A stretch of 64,000 bases of DNA from Paramacrobiotus metropolitanus (GCF_019649055.1 NW_026570228.1:62001-126000); one strand, 5' to 3'. Positions 1 through 12,403 are shown, numbered from the stretch's first letter. Numbers and translations are program-made. Notes: generated from the sequence alone by a model not told the origin.

Positions 1-600
1 ACGCGGGGCACGATGCCGCACATGCAGATCACATTTTAGAGATAAAGCTTCGTATTTGTAGTACGTAACATGTTCTCTATTAGGACCCTTATTTAAATGG
101 ACGATTTCATGTTGTTGTTATGTTTTTGCTTTCCCGACAAAAAAAATATGTACGTACAATACACTCAGTAATGCGTACTTCTACTGCGTTCCAAAACGTT
201 CCCCAGAAAATTTTCGATAACCGATATGAGTATGTATTGTAGCTGTATTCACGGTAGCGTACAGAATCTACTTTATTACAGGAAACTGATATTTTCACCA
301 GTCTATCAGAACCATTGGTTATTGTGATCACAGTTTAACACCTCCTTTTGTCTGTTTCCACCTCATATATTATACGTGCACATTTTATAATATATACTTT
401 AATATTTTACCAGTGTACCACATTACTGGTTAATCTGCTACGGAAATTTTTCCTACTTTTAGAAAAGAGATAATAATGTTAGGACATTAAGCGTTCATGA
501 CCTTTGAAACTCGTTACTTCTATTCTGTACTGGTAAACACTAGCTGATATGTATAACAATCCCTCCTAACGGATCACTTTCCGATTACGAGGAAGGTCAA
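1..600. other. No gene seen
   Basis: I see no supportable gene in this AT-rich stretch. Short open frames on both strands show no motif, signal peptide or family resemblance. It may be flanking intergenic DNA of a gene outside the window. Confidence 0.5.
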
Positions 601-849
601 GTGCAAACCAGCAGCTATGACTTGGTTATTTATGTACCAGAAGCCGCCGAACTGCCGGAACATTTTCATTTCCTGATAAAAATTAGACGAAATCATCAAA
701 GAGTACCAACAGAAGATAGGCCGCTATTGGCGAAGCTACTGCAATCTGGAAACCTGATTTGTATACGTATGTCAAAAGAAGTGTGCAAAGGCGGTGGCAG
801 TAGTCAAAAGGTGGTGTTGGAATTGATTTTAGAATGTTAGTGGGAATAG

Positions 850-1165
850 GCGAATGTGGCGAAAGATGGTGAAAACAACCAAAAGGTGGTGCAAGATGGT
901 GGCAGTAGCCACATCCTTTATGATAACGGACAAATACAACAATGGAGTTACTCTGGTTCTCGTCCGTGATGGGAAACAGCTGGCTTGGGATGCAACTTGC
1001 GCAGACACTTTGGCACAGTCATACCTCAAAGGGACAGCCAAAGTGGCTGGTGCAGCAGCTAAGCAAGCAGAAAATCGGAAGCGACAAAAGTACCGCTCCC
1101 TCGGAGAACAGTGTCTGTTCCACCCTTTCGCGGTGGAAACGCTGGGAGTGCTCGGAGTTTGTTTG
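850..1165 (+). mobile_element. Relic of an RLE-type non-LTR retrotransposon (C-terminal end of pol)
   Basis: An open frame reads V-R-D-G-K-Q-L-A-W-D-A-T-C-A-D-T-L-A-Q-S-Y, then a stretch rich in A and Q (AGAAAKQAENRKRQKY), then FHPFAVETLG. This is the same C-terminal block found at 12784-13090 and 13980-14290 in this window, where it follows a Pro-Asp of a restriction-like endonuclease domain. Only this terminal piece remains; no reverse transcriptase is nearby and the match stops after the E-T-L-G motif. The flanking bases around 780-905 hold several GGTGG-containing short repeats. It is a dead 5'-truncated or eroded copy. Confidence 0.7.
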
Positions 1166-1265
1166 TTTCAAACCAAAATAATCTTATGCCACTCTGACGC
1201 CGACTTACTACGGTTTCGATTACATGGAGCGAATAAGAAAGACCCTTAGCGACTTTTCTTAGCAC

Positions 1266-2848
1266 AATCTGGTGAGAGGGTCACATTACGAGTAAAGATA
1301 CTTAAATCAGTAGCTAAAGCCGGCTACAGAAATAATCAATCCTTTATCCATCGGTCCATGTGCTGGCGAGTTTTCACCTTTCTGCTACTAAACGTTCTTA
1401 CGGTTCCTCGAATTTGACGGTTAGGAACACAGGAAAGAGTAGAACGGTCACAGCTCGCCAAATTTAAAATTAGTGATTTCGATAGTAACTGTAACTTGAC
1501 CTTGATTTTATTTTAGGCAGTTTTCTTCTACGCTCAAACGGGCTCAGCGTCCACCGCTACATTAAAATTAGCTTACGCTTAACAACTGTAAGTGGATACT
1601 TAGTTGAATTATATGATACTGGTGTCTAATAAACCCGCGCATATTGCGCGGAAGAAATTAAATGATTAACAAATAAATTACTTTATTTACGTGATCTTTT
1701 CTAGATTATTTGTGAGTATTCTGTTTCATTTTTACAATAAATGTGACGTTTAGTTCGGATTTAATGGTGTACTGTTCAAACTGCATGTTAACATTTAAAA
1801 TGTACAGTATTGATGATAGTTGTGAAAACAGCATGAACTGAAATAATATTTAGCCAGTACATGGTGCAGATGCACGTCATTGTAGTTCGCTACGTGGATC
1901 TTTGCTCCACGGCGCGACAACGTTTGCAATTCTTTTCCGCTTTTCATTTGCTTCCTTACTACGGGCGTTAAAAAAACCGTTTCCAGCTATACAAACCGTT
2001 AAAAAAACCGAATACTGTTAAAGATAACGTTAAAAACACCGAATTTTCAGCGTATACTGTTGTTAGTCGCGTAACCGTTGCTTTTTCTGATCGTACCTAG
2101 AGCCCGTTATTATAGGGTAAAATTAGATGACCACCCCAAGTTTTTGCTTAATTTTGAAATTTGGTTTACGAACTAATTTGAAATTTGTTTCATAAACACG
2201 ATCGGCACGTGCGCGTCTACTGTACTTTGTACAGTCGTTTACAGAAAATCTTCACATGTTGACACAGTACCGTCTGACTACGCAAATCGGAGCGGCTTAG
2301 CAAGCCCTCTGTACGGTGCACTGGAGGCGATTAAAACGCTCTTCACAGTCTCGGTTTATGCAGTCGGTCGAAAAGTAAATATTAACCGTATAATTTGAGA
2401 CGGTTGTTGCTGACGTAGCCTATTTCTTTAAGAGAATAATATGAAAGCGTTCCGCTATCTGGCCGTCTGGAAATGTGTACCGTCCGCAATCGGATCGGCA
2501 TACTGTTTAACGGTCTTCGCAGTATGCAGTAACAGTATTATCTATTCCCGCTGTGGTTGCCTGGTTGGTACATTGTATTCTTGCCCTGCATTTGAAAAAC
2601 CTTTATCATTCGGTAATAGTACCGTTGGTAATGACACTGACAACAGTTTCTGATTGTACGTATAGCAATAATTGACCGGCAAAACCGCGTTATCTGTATT
2701 CGGAGTGGGTGCCTGGATAGCGCTGCTGTCGTAAGTAAAAACAGTCTGTTCAAAAATTCATCAGTATCAGTCAGTGTTGCTGGTGGTCGGTTAGATGCAA
2801 CAAACCGGTACTTTGTTAACTTTAATTTTAGCAATAACCCCGCCAAAA
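1266..2848. other. Intergenic; short CGTTAAAAA-type repeats
   Basis: No gene can be supported. Between about 1968 and 2045 a short motif (CGTTAAAAAAACCG and variants) occurs four times. The last 400 bases before the esterase start at 2849 probably carry its promoter and 5' UTR, but I see no clear core promoter element. Confidence 0.45.
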
Positions 2849-5800
2849 ATGGGGAAGAGAGTCTTTTTCGGACTGCTCCTTGCATTAGTCAGTATCAATT
2901 TCGCAGTCGGCGAAGACATAAACTCCGTTCTTCTGGCGCCGGGAGTGCGAATCCAAGGAGAAAAAGAAGTTTCGTCCCGAAATCCAGAAAAGTATGGATA
3001 TGCTTATTACGGAATCCGATACGGAACTGCCAGCCGATTCGAGGTAACATTTTAAAAGCACCATAACACGAATGGTTAGGGTATGTAACGCAAGGAAGAA
3101 TTTGTAGCATTCCACGGAGAATACGGATTTCGCCTACTTTCAAAATCCGACTCGCTTAAAACTCGGACCGGTATGTCCCCAAGCACCCTTCTTTGAAATC
3201 GGTGTGGAGGCGAGTCCCCGGGTGCTATCAATGGAGGAAGACTGTTTGTATCTGGATGTTATCGTTCCCCGTGTTCACGATGCACCTAAGCGGGGACTTC
3301 CGGTGATGGTGTTCATTTATGGCGGCGCATTGCAAAGTACTTCCTTCCTTTTTCACCAGATACGGAAACACCAGTTTTGCTGTTAACTGTAGCACAGTAA
3401 GGATTTCACCACGGAGTGCGATCATAATGTCCTTTACATTTCAGTGGGAGATAAAGACATGTACAACGGCACATTTCTGGCACTTGAGACGGAAGCGATT
3501 TACGTGGCGGTGAACTACCGAGTTTCTGCGTTCGGTAATAACAGCCTAAATACATGTACAACGCTATCTGCTGTGTGTCGTTTGTGACCGTAACGTGTCT
3601 GCATTCTGATACAGGATTTTTAAGTACTGGTGACGACAAGCTGCCAGGCAATTATGGACTGGGCGACTGCAAAACGGCCTTGGAATGGGTGGTCAAGCAT
3701 ATTGGAAAGTTCAACGGAGATGCCGCTCGCATCACCGTTTTTGGGGAAAGCGCTGGGGCCATTCTGACGTCAGCATTATACATGGACCCGGAAAGCCGCA
3801 GTAAGTTTAACGAGCTTACTTGAAGCATATTCATAGCAATCGCGATAAGTAATACAGCAATAGGTCTATACCTTATATTTACATCGATACTGAAACTGTA
3901 TACCGGCATTAGAGGAATTTTTTGCGTGCGTTCTCCATTCTCCGTATGAAGATCAATTTAGAAAAGTACACATATGTCGCTTACAACTGAATTTTTAGGA
4001 TACATTCGGGCCGCCATCGCGCTGAGCGGTAGTTCACTAATGGATATAGCCACTAAACAAGATCCGCGCCCGTTGGCCGAGGAATTAGCCGAGAAGGTCA
4101 ACTGTTCCAAGGAGTGTCCCTACGCCATGGTGCAGTGTTTGAAAACGATCCCACAATCGGTGTTGCTCAATGCGGCTCGAAAAATGGAACACGGCAATCC
4201 GGTAAGAGACGAATTCGCATTGTCAGGGACCTATTAATCATTTGGTTAGTCTACAGGATCTATTTCCGTACGGATTTGTAGTGGATAACGTCCATATTAA
4301 GAAGCTCCCAAGACTGGAATTACAGGAAGTGAAACTGGATTCTAGGAAGTCCACGTTTATTACTGGTTACTTACGGGAAGATATGTCTCTGCTGCTAGTC
4401 AGTAAGAAGTTTCATCTGTTACAGCAAACTCCTTGCTGTTATTCCTGATGTGATACGATAACGACGCGATACTGTCAGGTTTGGATGATGCCAATTTTTT
4501 CGTTCTTTAGACACCAATCCGCAGATTTTCGACCAAGCTGTGCCAGTCACTTATGCGGGTATAAGAGAAATGGTCGCAAAGCAGTATCTTCCGACAAATG
4601 ACCGCTGCAAAACGCCTCAGTACGATCTCGCGGAACGCGTAATGAAGTATTACAATATCAGTGACATTGATGACCGAGGATCCATGACACTGAAGTTTAT
4701 TCATGTAAATCAAGATCTTCAGTTTAACAGTTTAATCTCGGGATTTAAAGTCTTTAGACATATTGCGGACCTTTTGACGGCGTCTGCAGTGTAAGGAAAA
4801 CATAAGCTGCCCCATCTTTGCTGCTACCGCTGGCATTCTACCATCTCTGCGTACAGTGGAAGGGCAATTTTGCTGTTTACTTTTGCAGGCGCTTGCTTTG
4901 AGCTCTGTACAACCGTTTCTTGACACCAGAATGTAGAGAACTTTTATCTTCGCATTCTGGTGTCTAGAGTGTTGGAACAATCGTGAACAGCTTGCTAAAG
5001 AGCCTTTTAACAAAATTATTCCAGTCCCATCTGTCAAACGATAGCTCCGGCTATCATTGTGCAAATTCTAATGTTTCGAAAGGTAATTTTGCTGTGCAGT
5101 GTCCTAGCGCTAGCGCTGTCACCCCGGCCACCCGAGTAGGGATTATTTCAGTGTAGTTTTGACACTACAGAAATCACCGAAAACCCCGTAAACCCGTAAT
5201 GTAATAAAAAGTCCTCACAATGTCACGCCAGTGTGTATCGTTAATTTTTATGCCGCAGCTGGCTTCCGATTCGTTGTTTGGATATCCCGCTCTAAAGGAA
5301 TCGTTTGCTTATGCCAAACAAGCTCAAGCTGACGGATTCGGAAACCAGTTTTATTTGATCTCTTACGATCAGCAACTTCCGGGTTTCGGTACGTTGAAAG
5401 CCCCGCAATGCCGTTAAATGAATTTGTTTCAAGTAAACGAGTATCCAATAGGAGCATTCCACGCCATGGAACTGGGATACATTTTTGGGGACCCACTCAA
5501 TAAGATACTCTTCAACCTTAGCTTGAACGACACAGTCCAAGCTAGCCTTCTCAGTATGATGCGGGAGATAGTGCATAATGGGTAAGAATTACTTCGTTTC
5601 GCTCAGACGTGGTTAAGCGGATATGCAGTCGTGAATGATGTTCACACTTTCGTCTGGAATTAACTTAGAAAAATGGACGGTCCGGATTTCGGCCGAGAAG
5701 GAAGCCACATGGAGCTAACGCAAACCGGCCACTGGGAGAAGGGCAGCACCGACTTCAAAGCACGATTTGAATTCTGGGAGGATGTTGTCAACACTCCGTG

Positions 5801-5849
5801 TTCTGAAATCGAAAGCGGATCAGCAAACAAACGTAGTGAAGAGCTGTGA
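2849..5849 (+). CDS. Carboxylesterase 1 (ten exons, ER-lumen or secreted type)
   Basis: An alpha/beta-hydrolase of the carboxylesterase/cholinesterase family, which hydrolyses carboxylic esters. Exons I assign: 2849-3043, 3108-3336, 3445-3534, 3615-3800, 3999-4201, 4257-4401, 4511-4704, 5259-5388, 5452-5581 and 5669-5849. All introns are GT-AG. The sum is 1683 bases, 560 residues, the usual family length. Residues 1-22 form a signal peptide. Exon 2 has the E-D-C-L-Y-L-D signature and the oxyanion-hole Y-G-G-A. Exon 4 has the nucleophile elbow G-E-S-A-G, exon 6 ends with G-Y-L-R-E-D (probable acid residue, Asp), and exon 9 has G-A-F-H (catalytic His). The triad therefore looks complete. The protein ends S-E-E-L, which fits the ER-retention pattern. 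The start at 2849 was chosen because the signal peptide begins there; an in-frame ATG 18 codons upstream (2795) is less likely. Its paralogue follows in tandem at 7369. It lacks any sign of a membrane anchor. The exact substrate cannot be read. Confidence 0.9.
4705..5258 (+). other. Long intron 7 of carboxylesterase 1
   Basis: At 554 bases this is the longest intron of the gene; the same intron in the paralogue is 96 bases. It contains a 12-base inverted repeat (GACACCAGAATG at 4922-4933 and its complement at 4953-4964) that could mark a small insertion. No coding potential is recognised. Confidence 0.55.
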
Positions 5850-7368
5850 TAAAACATTTGACGAGTCTAATAGCTTTATTCATCACCACTGGTGTATATT
5901 TGTCTAAAAGTTTCTTCCATCGAGAAAATGCAATAATGGCTTTTTTCAGTCTTATGTCAGTTTTATTGTTCAGACAAAAAAAACTGCAGGATTAATTCAG
6001 TTTTATTGTGCGAAATGCACATTTTCAAAAGTGTTATACAAACCATATTGGCACCAGTGATCAGCTTTGTAATCCCAAGTACCTATGAGCGGGAAGAATT
6101 TGAGAAGCATCAAATCAAGATTATCTGGAATCCCTTACAATTCTTAATTTAAAAATTCTGTTAATTAATTTCGGTCCGTTGCTTTGATTAATTCTGCCCT
6201 ATTAGTAGTTTAAGTTTATTTAAATGTTACTGTTATTTTTTTAATTTTATCAGACCTGTTTTTATAAGACCGACGAGTAATAAAACGATGCTCTTAAAGC
6301 ATCTCAAATGGAATTGCATGCAGTCAGCGCTTCAAGGGAGCAAACGACTGTTCAAGTGCAAAATAGTGCAAAATGGGCAAATGCATTGGAATCTGGACCT
6401 GCTATATGTACGAAAGGCTGGAGCGCGGGCTTGGTGGCTTTAGTTTTAACTTACTCTGACGAGTCTGATCGACAGAATTAGTAAAATGTACCAATATCAT
6501 AACAAACGGATGTGGCATACCCAAACGATTTTCTGGCCATTACTGTATACCCAAATGTCGCTGTCAAATGAAATTAAACAGTTAAAAAAAAATTTTGGCA
6601 TGCTGGAAAGCGGAAGTTTTAGTCTAGCTACTAATCCATTTTTTTCTGTGGCTACTGTTTAGTTGACACTGACATTGGCATTGGACCATGTGGACGTATG
6701 GAGAAGAATGGTTTAAAGATTGTCCGTATAGTGAAGATTCAATACTGTCTATCGATCTATGGTATCCACCGCATGCTCATAATAAACTACCCAAAACTAC
6801 TCCGCCGCCGATACTTATACAGACCGACGAGAATATTATAATATTAAAACTCATAGCAAATCGCTAGTGTAAACTGTGCGTCTAAACGAGCTTCTCCTAG
6901 TGCAGTATTTACAGTATTGATTTTTAACGGTCTCGATGAAGCTGTCTGCCGAAAATAAGCAAGTTAAGTATTTCTAGACAGCTTGAATGTGCTGCCGCTG
7001 CTGTTTTCGGCGCGCACTCGTTTCGCAGTGCCACACTGTCTGCATAGCAGACACTGGATTTGTTAAAAAGCTGGGAAAGTTTCTGCTGCATGTTGTTATT
7101 GCTGTCGCCGCAGTGTTTCTTTTACGATGTTTATATAAATGCAAACTGCTATCAGCTGCTCATATCGCTAAGTTTGCTGATTATGTCCTTTTAAATACCC
7201 AGGTTAATACAGTTTGTCCTTTTAAATACTCAGGTGCGCTGCGAAAATTGCCTCTATCATTCATCTCTTTGGGTTATGATCTGCATACTTCTATGTATTG
7301 ATCTTTAGTAAGAGGCAACGATCGCCAACTGGCATAATTATTTCGAACTTTGCTGTAAAACGTCAAGA
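5850..7368. other. Intergenic between the two esterase genes
   Basis: About 1.5 kb with no gene that I can support. An open frame at 6987-7301 (104 codons) has one hydrophobic stretch near residues 30-46, but no family resemblance, and its cysteine-rich start looks like chance. The 3' end of esterase 1 and the promoter of esterase 2 should lie here. Confidence 0.5.
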
Positions 7369-10090
7369 ATGATGAATGTAACCGCTGCTTTTGGATTATT
7401 GGCTGTACTTGCCAGCATTAGCAACAGTTTGTGTGAGGAGAAGCCCACCGTCCATCTTTCACCGGGAGTAGAAATGCAGGGAGAAAAACAGTTCTCATCG
7501 AAGTATCCAGAACGATCTGGTTACGCTTATTACGGCATCCGTTATGGCACTGCCCGACGATTTGAGGTATAAATGTGTGAATCTCGTGAACCATACGCAT
7601 CACAGAAACCTTATCATGTGCATAACGAACAAATTATAGCACTCCACCGAAAACACGGATTTTGGGTATTTGCAAGATCCTGCTCATCCAAAACAGGGAT
7701 TCGCCTGTCCGCAGTCGTCAGCAGCAATTGGACTGGCGGAAGCTCCACAAGCGCTAGCAATGGATGAAGACTGCTTGTACCTGGATATTTTTGTTCCGAG
7801 CACAGCTAAAACGTCGCAACGCTTGCTGCCGGTGATGGTTTTCATATATGGCGGCGCTTTTCAAAGTAGGCAACAATTAAAAGCAATTACATGCTACGTC
7901 CGTGTAGCAGGCGCCTTAACGCTGCATTTCAATAATACGTCGTTGTAGTTGGAAACAAGGACGAATGCAACGGCACGTTTCTGGCACTGGAAACCGATGC
8001 TGTTTATGTGGCGCTCAATTACCGGGTCTCGATATTTGGTAAACAAATACGCACATGTTTGTCTATTGAACTTTATTAACGGCGTTTGGAAATCTTCCAC
8101 AGGGTTTTTAAGTACTGGCGACGAAAATTTGCCAGGAAATTATGGCGTAGGCGATTGCAAGACGGCCTTGAATTGGATTGTCAAGCACATTGAAAAATTC
8201 AGCGGAGATGTCAATCAAATCACCGTTTTTGGGCAAAGCGCCGGCGCCATACTGACTTCGACTCTGTACATGGACCCAGAAAGCCGAGGTACCGGTATTT
8301 AATTGTGAACAGCGGTTCACCTTTTATATTACACGTACATCGTGAGCAGTATTTTAATGCATAGAGACGATAGAGTATGCTAAATGCTACAATTTATTAA
8401 ATGTTACAGTACTCAGTATGTGCATAAAAACAACAGTATGTTAAATGCTACAATGGTGCAGTGGAGCAGTAATGGCAGTATGTACAGAGTACAGTCTGTA
8501 GTGCACTGGAGCAGTATGTTAAATCAAATGCTACAATATGTGCGTAAAATTTAGCTGGTCTGGATTGAAAAAAAACGCATTACCGTGTAAGGCCCTTAAT
8601 CTTTTTCTGGAAACAAGGTGGATATAATTAAGATCTCTTTAATGTCGAATGTGTACTAGTTCAAGTTTGCAGAACGCATTCGCGCTGCTCTGGCTTTGAG
8701 CGGTAGTATTCTGATGGACAACGCCTTGAAAAGTGATCCTAAACCGGTCCCTATGGAATTGGCTGAAAAGGTCAACTGTACACGTCGGTCTACCAGGGAA
8801 ATGGTGCACTGTTTGAAGGACGTACCCGTCTCCGTGTTATTACAAGCTGCAAAGAAACTGGAGCCTGGGAATCCGGTAAAGCTTTTTGGCAATCATACAG
8901 ACAGCCATTTGTTGTACGCAATTAACTTACATACTGTGTCAGTTCGTTATAATCTGACAGGAAACTATTCCTTATGGACTGGTGGTCGACCACGTACATA
9001 TCAAAGAGCTACCAAGATTAGCTTTAAAACATGCGGGCACCACTTCCAAGAAATCCACATTGATTTCGGGATATTTACGAGAGGATAACTCCGCATTATT
9101 AGGCAGTAGGTCATTTGCAATGAGTGTATAGCTGATTTCCGCAGAAACGGATCGATTCCCGTCTTTAGAAATGTTTGTTTCTGGTTTCCTCAGTGTCCTA
9201 TCCACAGCTTTTCGATCCAGCTGTGCCGGTAACGTATGGACTACTGAAAGAAATCGTTGCGAGGCACTTTATACCGACCAGTGACCGCTGCACAACACTG
9301 AAGTACGACCAGGCCGAGCGGGCCATGAATTACTACAGCATAAGCGAAACCGATGAGCGCTCCGAGATGATGCGGAAGGTCATTCTGGTACGAGAATTTC
9401 CCGCATTGGCACTTTGCTCGTTTCATTATCTCAGTTATTTCTTAACTTAACTGAACAATTAATCATCTGCATCCGTGACGTAGCTATCGACCGATGCGGT
9501 GTGGGGATATCCGCCTATGAAAGAGCTGTCTATATACGCCCAGAATATGCCAGCAAACGGCGGGGAAAACCAGTTTTATCTAATTTCGTTTGATCAGAAA
9601 TTTATGGACTACGGTACGCAAGAGGCGCTTTTGGTGTTCATGATGTTTTTATCGCTGTTTTTGGTACAGGAGCTTTTCATGGCCTGGATATGTTGTACAT
9701 TTTTGGCGATGAGCTCAATAAACTGTACTACCAACTTCCCTTCAATGCTACCGTACAAACAAGTCTCCTGACCATGATGCGACAAATCGTGCACAACGGG
9801 TAAAACTGCGGCGGTTTTACTCTGTAAATATATTTGTTCTATAACTTACTAATCGGAAACAAACTCGCAGAAAAGATTTATTCCTTTTTATTGTCAGACG
9901 AATGGACGGGCCTGCTTTTAATCGGGAAGGAGCACACCTGGAATTACCACAGAAAGGCCTATGGGAGCTTGGCCACACGGACGTCCGTGCTCGCGTTAAA
10001 TTTTGGGATAGCGTAGCAGATACGCCATGCCCAAAAAGTGAATCCAGATTATATGAAAGGGAAGCATTTCGTTCTAGTGAAGAACTGTAA
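7369..10090 (+). CDS. Carboxylesterase 2 (tandem paralogue, ten exons)
   Basis: Second carboxylesterase/cholinesterase-family hydrolase. Exons I assign: 7369-7566, 7640-7865, 7949-8038, 8103-8288, 8673-8875, 8961-9105, 9194-9387, 9484-9613, 9670-9799 and 9898-10090; total 1695 bases, 564 residues. Exons 3 to 9 have exactly the same lengths and phases as in esterase 1, so the pair arose by tandem duplication after the introns were in place. A signal peptide covers about residues 1-21. The E-D-C-L-Y-L-D signature, the Y-G-G-A oxyanion hole, G-Y-L-R-E-D with its probable acid Asp, and G-A-F-H are present. The nucleophile elbow is G-Q-S-A-G, where most family members have G-E-S-A-G. The protein ends S-S-E-E-L, again an ER-retention-like tail. 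The change from Glu to Gln beside the serine could alter rate or specificity; that is inference. Confidence 0.9.
8370..8545 (+). repeat. Degenerate repeats in intron 4 of carboxylesterase 2
   Basis: The motif AGTATGTTAAATGCTACAAT and variants occur at least three times (near 8377, 8437 and 8513), with related CAGTATGT pieces between. The intron (8289-8672) is longer than its counterpart in esterase 1, probably because of this local expansion. Confidence 0.6.
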
Positions 10091-10721
10091 CACAATTGTT
10101 CGTTGGCTTTATTACACTGCAATTTCTGCGCAAAATTTCTGAAACGGTGAGCCACTTAGGCACACTTGCTAATGCAGTAAATCGACATTCTTCGGATTCC
10201 GGACACTTGCATAATATGCATTCGCGTGCCGGACACCAGAAGCACGGTATTCTCTGCGTTTTTCCACATGGGAAAAACGTTTCAAAAAAGATATGATTAT
10301 TGTTGTCATACCCGCTTCTATACGAGATTTATAAAAAAATGCTAGGTTTTCGAATGGCAGCCGATCAGTACCTGGCTGATAAAACGAGCGATAAATTCGA
10401 AAAGAATTTGCTTGGTGACAGACACATATTTGGTACATGTACTTGTACTGAAAATCTTCAGATTGCATTACAGGTGCACTATACCCGACCAGGCGGACCT
10501 TAAAAGCCGATACAGCTCTCCAAGTCCGTATCGGCCTTTTCTAGTGCAAAAAAAGCAAAACAATATTAACTATTAAGCATTAGAATTCATAATTTTTTTG
10601 CGGATAGTCTGGAAGAAATAACCGAAATCCTATAGCAATCTGGCATTATGATCTGATCTCGTGTAATTCCTAGATCAGAAGAAAAGGTATCAGTTAGACA
10701 GTGATACTTAGGCTGCTGTGG
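10091..10721. other. Intergenic; small inverted repeat
   Basis: No gene is supported. At about 10503-10541 an inverted repeat (AAAAGCCGATAC ... GTATCGGCCTTTT) could form a hairpin of about 12 pairs; it resembles a bacterial terminator only by chance. The two genes on either side converge here, so it holds both 3' ends. Confidence 0.5.
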
Positions 10722-11879
10722 TTAATTGGCCGTGTCCGCTTGAGCCGTACTCGATCTCGTCTGGCGTGTGCCGTTACTATACGTGCGGCTCCTGGATCTC
10801 GTCTGACTCTGGGATTCACTTCGCGACCGGCGGCTACGATAGAAGGCCGTCATATCCATCGGGTGGACTTTTTGGGTGAAAGGTGACCGGGTGTACATCT
10901 GAATTACTCCTTGCCGGTATTCCGCATTCATAGCGCAAAATACGATCTGAAAGTGAAAAACAATGGTTTACTAAAGGCTCTGCTAATAGGTTTTAATTTA
11001 CTTTTGTGGCTGTTTAATTGATTGTCCTACTGGTGTTGTCATGTAACCGAAGAACAGGACGAACGATAACCACATCGGCATTAGCGGGTATTTAAACGTG
11101 GACGTCGGTGCGGCAACCGCCACAACCGGCAGCGGCAGATAGCACACCACCGTCCAGACAAATGCGGCGAACATCGTATTAGCCATACGGACACGCCGTT
11201 GATGCAGCGTTCTCGTAATGCCACCAGTAATACTCGTCCCAGCCATTTTCCGCCAAATTAATTGTACATAAATCACTCCATAACATACTGCACCAATTAG
11301 CAACGGCAGATAGAAACCAATGAAGAACAACATCCGCCCGAAATTTCCTCGCTGATCAAAGACACACGTTCCGTACGGATTCCGCACATACTGCACGCCC
11401 AAATCGAAACTTCCCGGCAACGCCCACAGCGCGGAGAACACCCACATGGCTAGCGCGGAGATGTTAGTGACCTTTTCTGTAGCCATACGGCGGTAGTGAT
11501 GGGGCATGGATAAGGCCATCATGCGGTTGACCGCCACGAGGGATTCAATCCAATCTGCGGCGTAGCGCAGGAAGAACTGGCAGTACATCTGGACTTTGCA
11601 GTAAACTGGTGGTAGGGCCGTTTGCTGGAGGATCCCGTTGAAGACGGAAACAAAGGTGCAGGATACTGTGCGCGCGATAAGGTAATGGATGATGAGGATG
11701 CCGCATCCGTGACGGAGATTATCGTTGCGGTATATCACGATTAGCAAGACAGTGTTGGTGAGGGAGGATAGGTAGCACATGATAATAAAACAGACCATCC
11801 ACAGTGTCGCTCCTGGTAACGGTAATAAGCGGTCGGAAAAGAAATTCTGGGTTAAATTTAACGACATAGTTGCATTCAT
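10722..11879 (-). CDS. Rhodopsin-like GPCR, two exons
   Basis: A class A seven-transmembrane receptor of 357 residues. Exon 1 runs from 11879 down to 11031, the 84-base intron from 11030 to 10947 (GTAGGA...TTTCAG), and exon 2 from 10946 to 10722. Joining the exons in phase 0 restores TM7 as T-T-P-I-V-F followed by N-A-E-Y-R, the usual TM7/helix 8 layout (N-P-x-x-Y replaced by T-P-I-V-F). Without splicing the frame stops 16 residues after the TM7 M-T-T. Two N-glycosylation sequons (N-A-T, N-L-T) lie in the short N-terminus. Cys at the top of TM3 and Cys in extracellular loop 2 (G-T-C-V-F-D) could form the standard disulfide. The D-R-Y position reads N-R-M, and TM6 has C-Y-L-P. The tail is rich in Arg and Ser with R-S-x-S patterns. 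The ligand is unknown. It is not closely related to the other receptors in the window. Confidence 0.85.
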
Positions 11880-12254
11880 TGCAACTCAGGATAAGGAAGT
11901 CAGGGAGATTTAATGCGCTGAAAGTAGACTTATACAGATTTGCCGGTCGGCGGTGCGAAATACTCATAGGATAGATGGTCTGTTTCAAAATGAAAGAAAT
12001 TAAAAATTCAATTACACACTCGAGGAATGGTAAGTAACCTTGAACTCCCGGCTTGTGCGAACGGAAAAATGTACTGTGGTAAAGCCTCTACTCATTGGAA
12101 AAGGAATTTCAGTCTGGAGTGGAATACATAGGCACCAACAAATAAACGGGCATCCGGTGACCCTTAATGAAGACAACCAAACAAAGCTATACATTTTGTT
12201 ACAATGACATCTTTACGTCAACTGAGTGGCTTTTACTTGATATCTGTGCGTGTG
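11880..12254. other. 5' flank of the GPCR gene
   Basis: No gene is recognised. The promoter and 5' UTR of the minus-strand receptor at 11879 should lie here. Open frames on the minus strand lack any family feature. Confidence 0.4.
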
Positions 12255-12403
12255 TACAAGCTTGTCCGGTAATTTCCTACGTAAAGGTACAAGCAACAGA
12301 TATTTAGCGCGGAGTTTGCGCTATGACAATTGCCACCACACTACGTCGTGAATTTATATACTTCGCTGTATTGATTCGTCAGAAAATACCGGACAAGCTT
12401 GTA
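12255..12403. mobile_element. Small MITE-like element with 17-bp terminal inverted repeats
   Basis: TACAAGCTTGTCCGGTA at 12255-12271 is repeated in exact inverted form at 12387-12403. The 149-base unit has no coding capacity. TA at both ends fits a TA target duplication as in Tc1/mariner-like MITEs, but such a short duplication is weak evidence. It could also be a chance palindrome pair. Confidence 0.45.

Noticed and set aside
6987-7301. 104-codon open frame as a gene
   Set aside because: One hydrophobic stretch but no signal peptide, motif or paralogue; Cys-rich start looks accidental.
10503-10541. Bacterial-type terminator hairpin
   Set aside because: The surroundings are spliced eukaryotic genes; a short palindrome before T-rich DNA is expected by chance.
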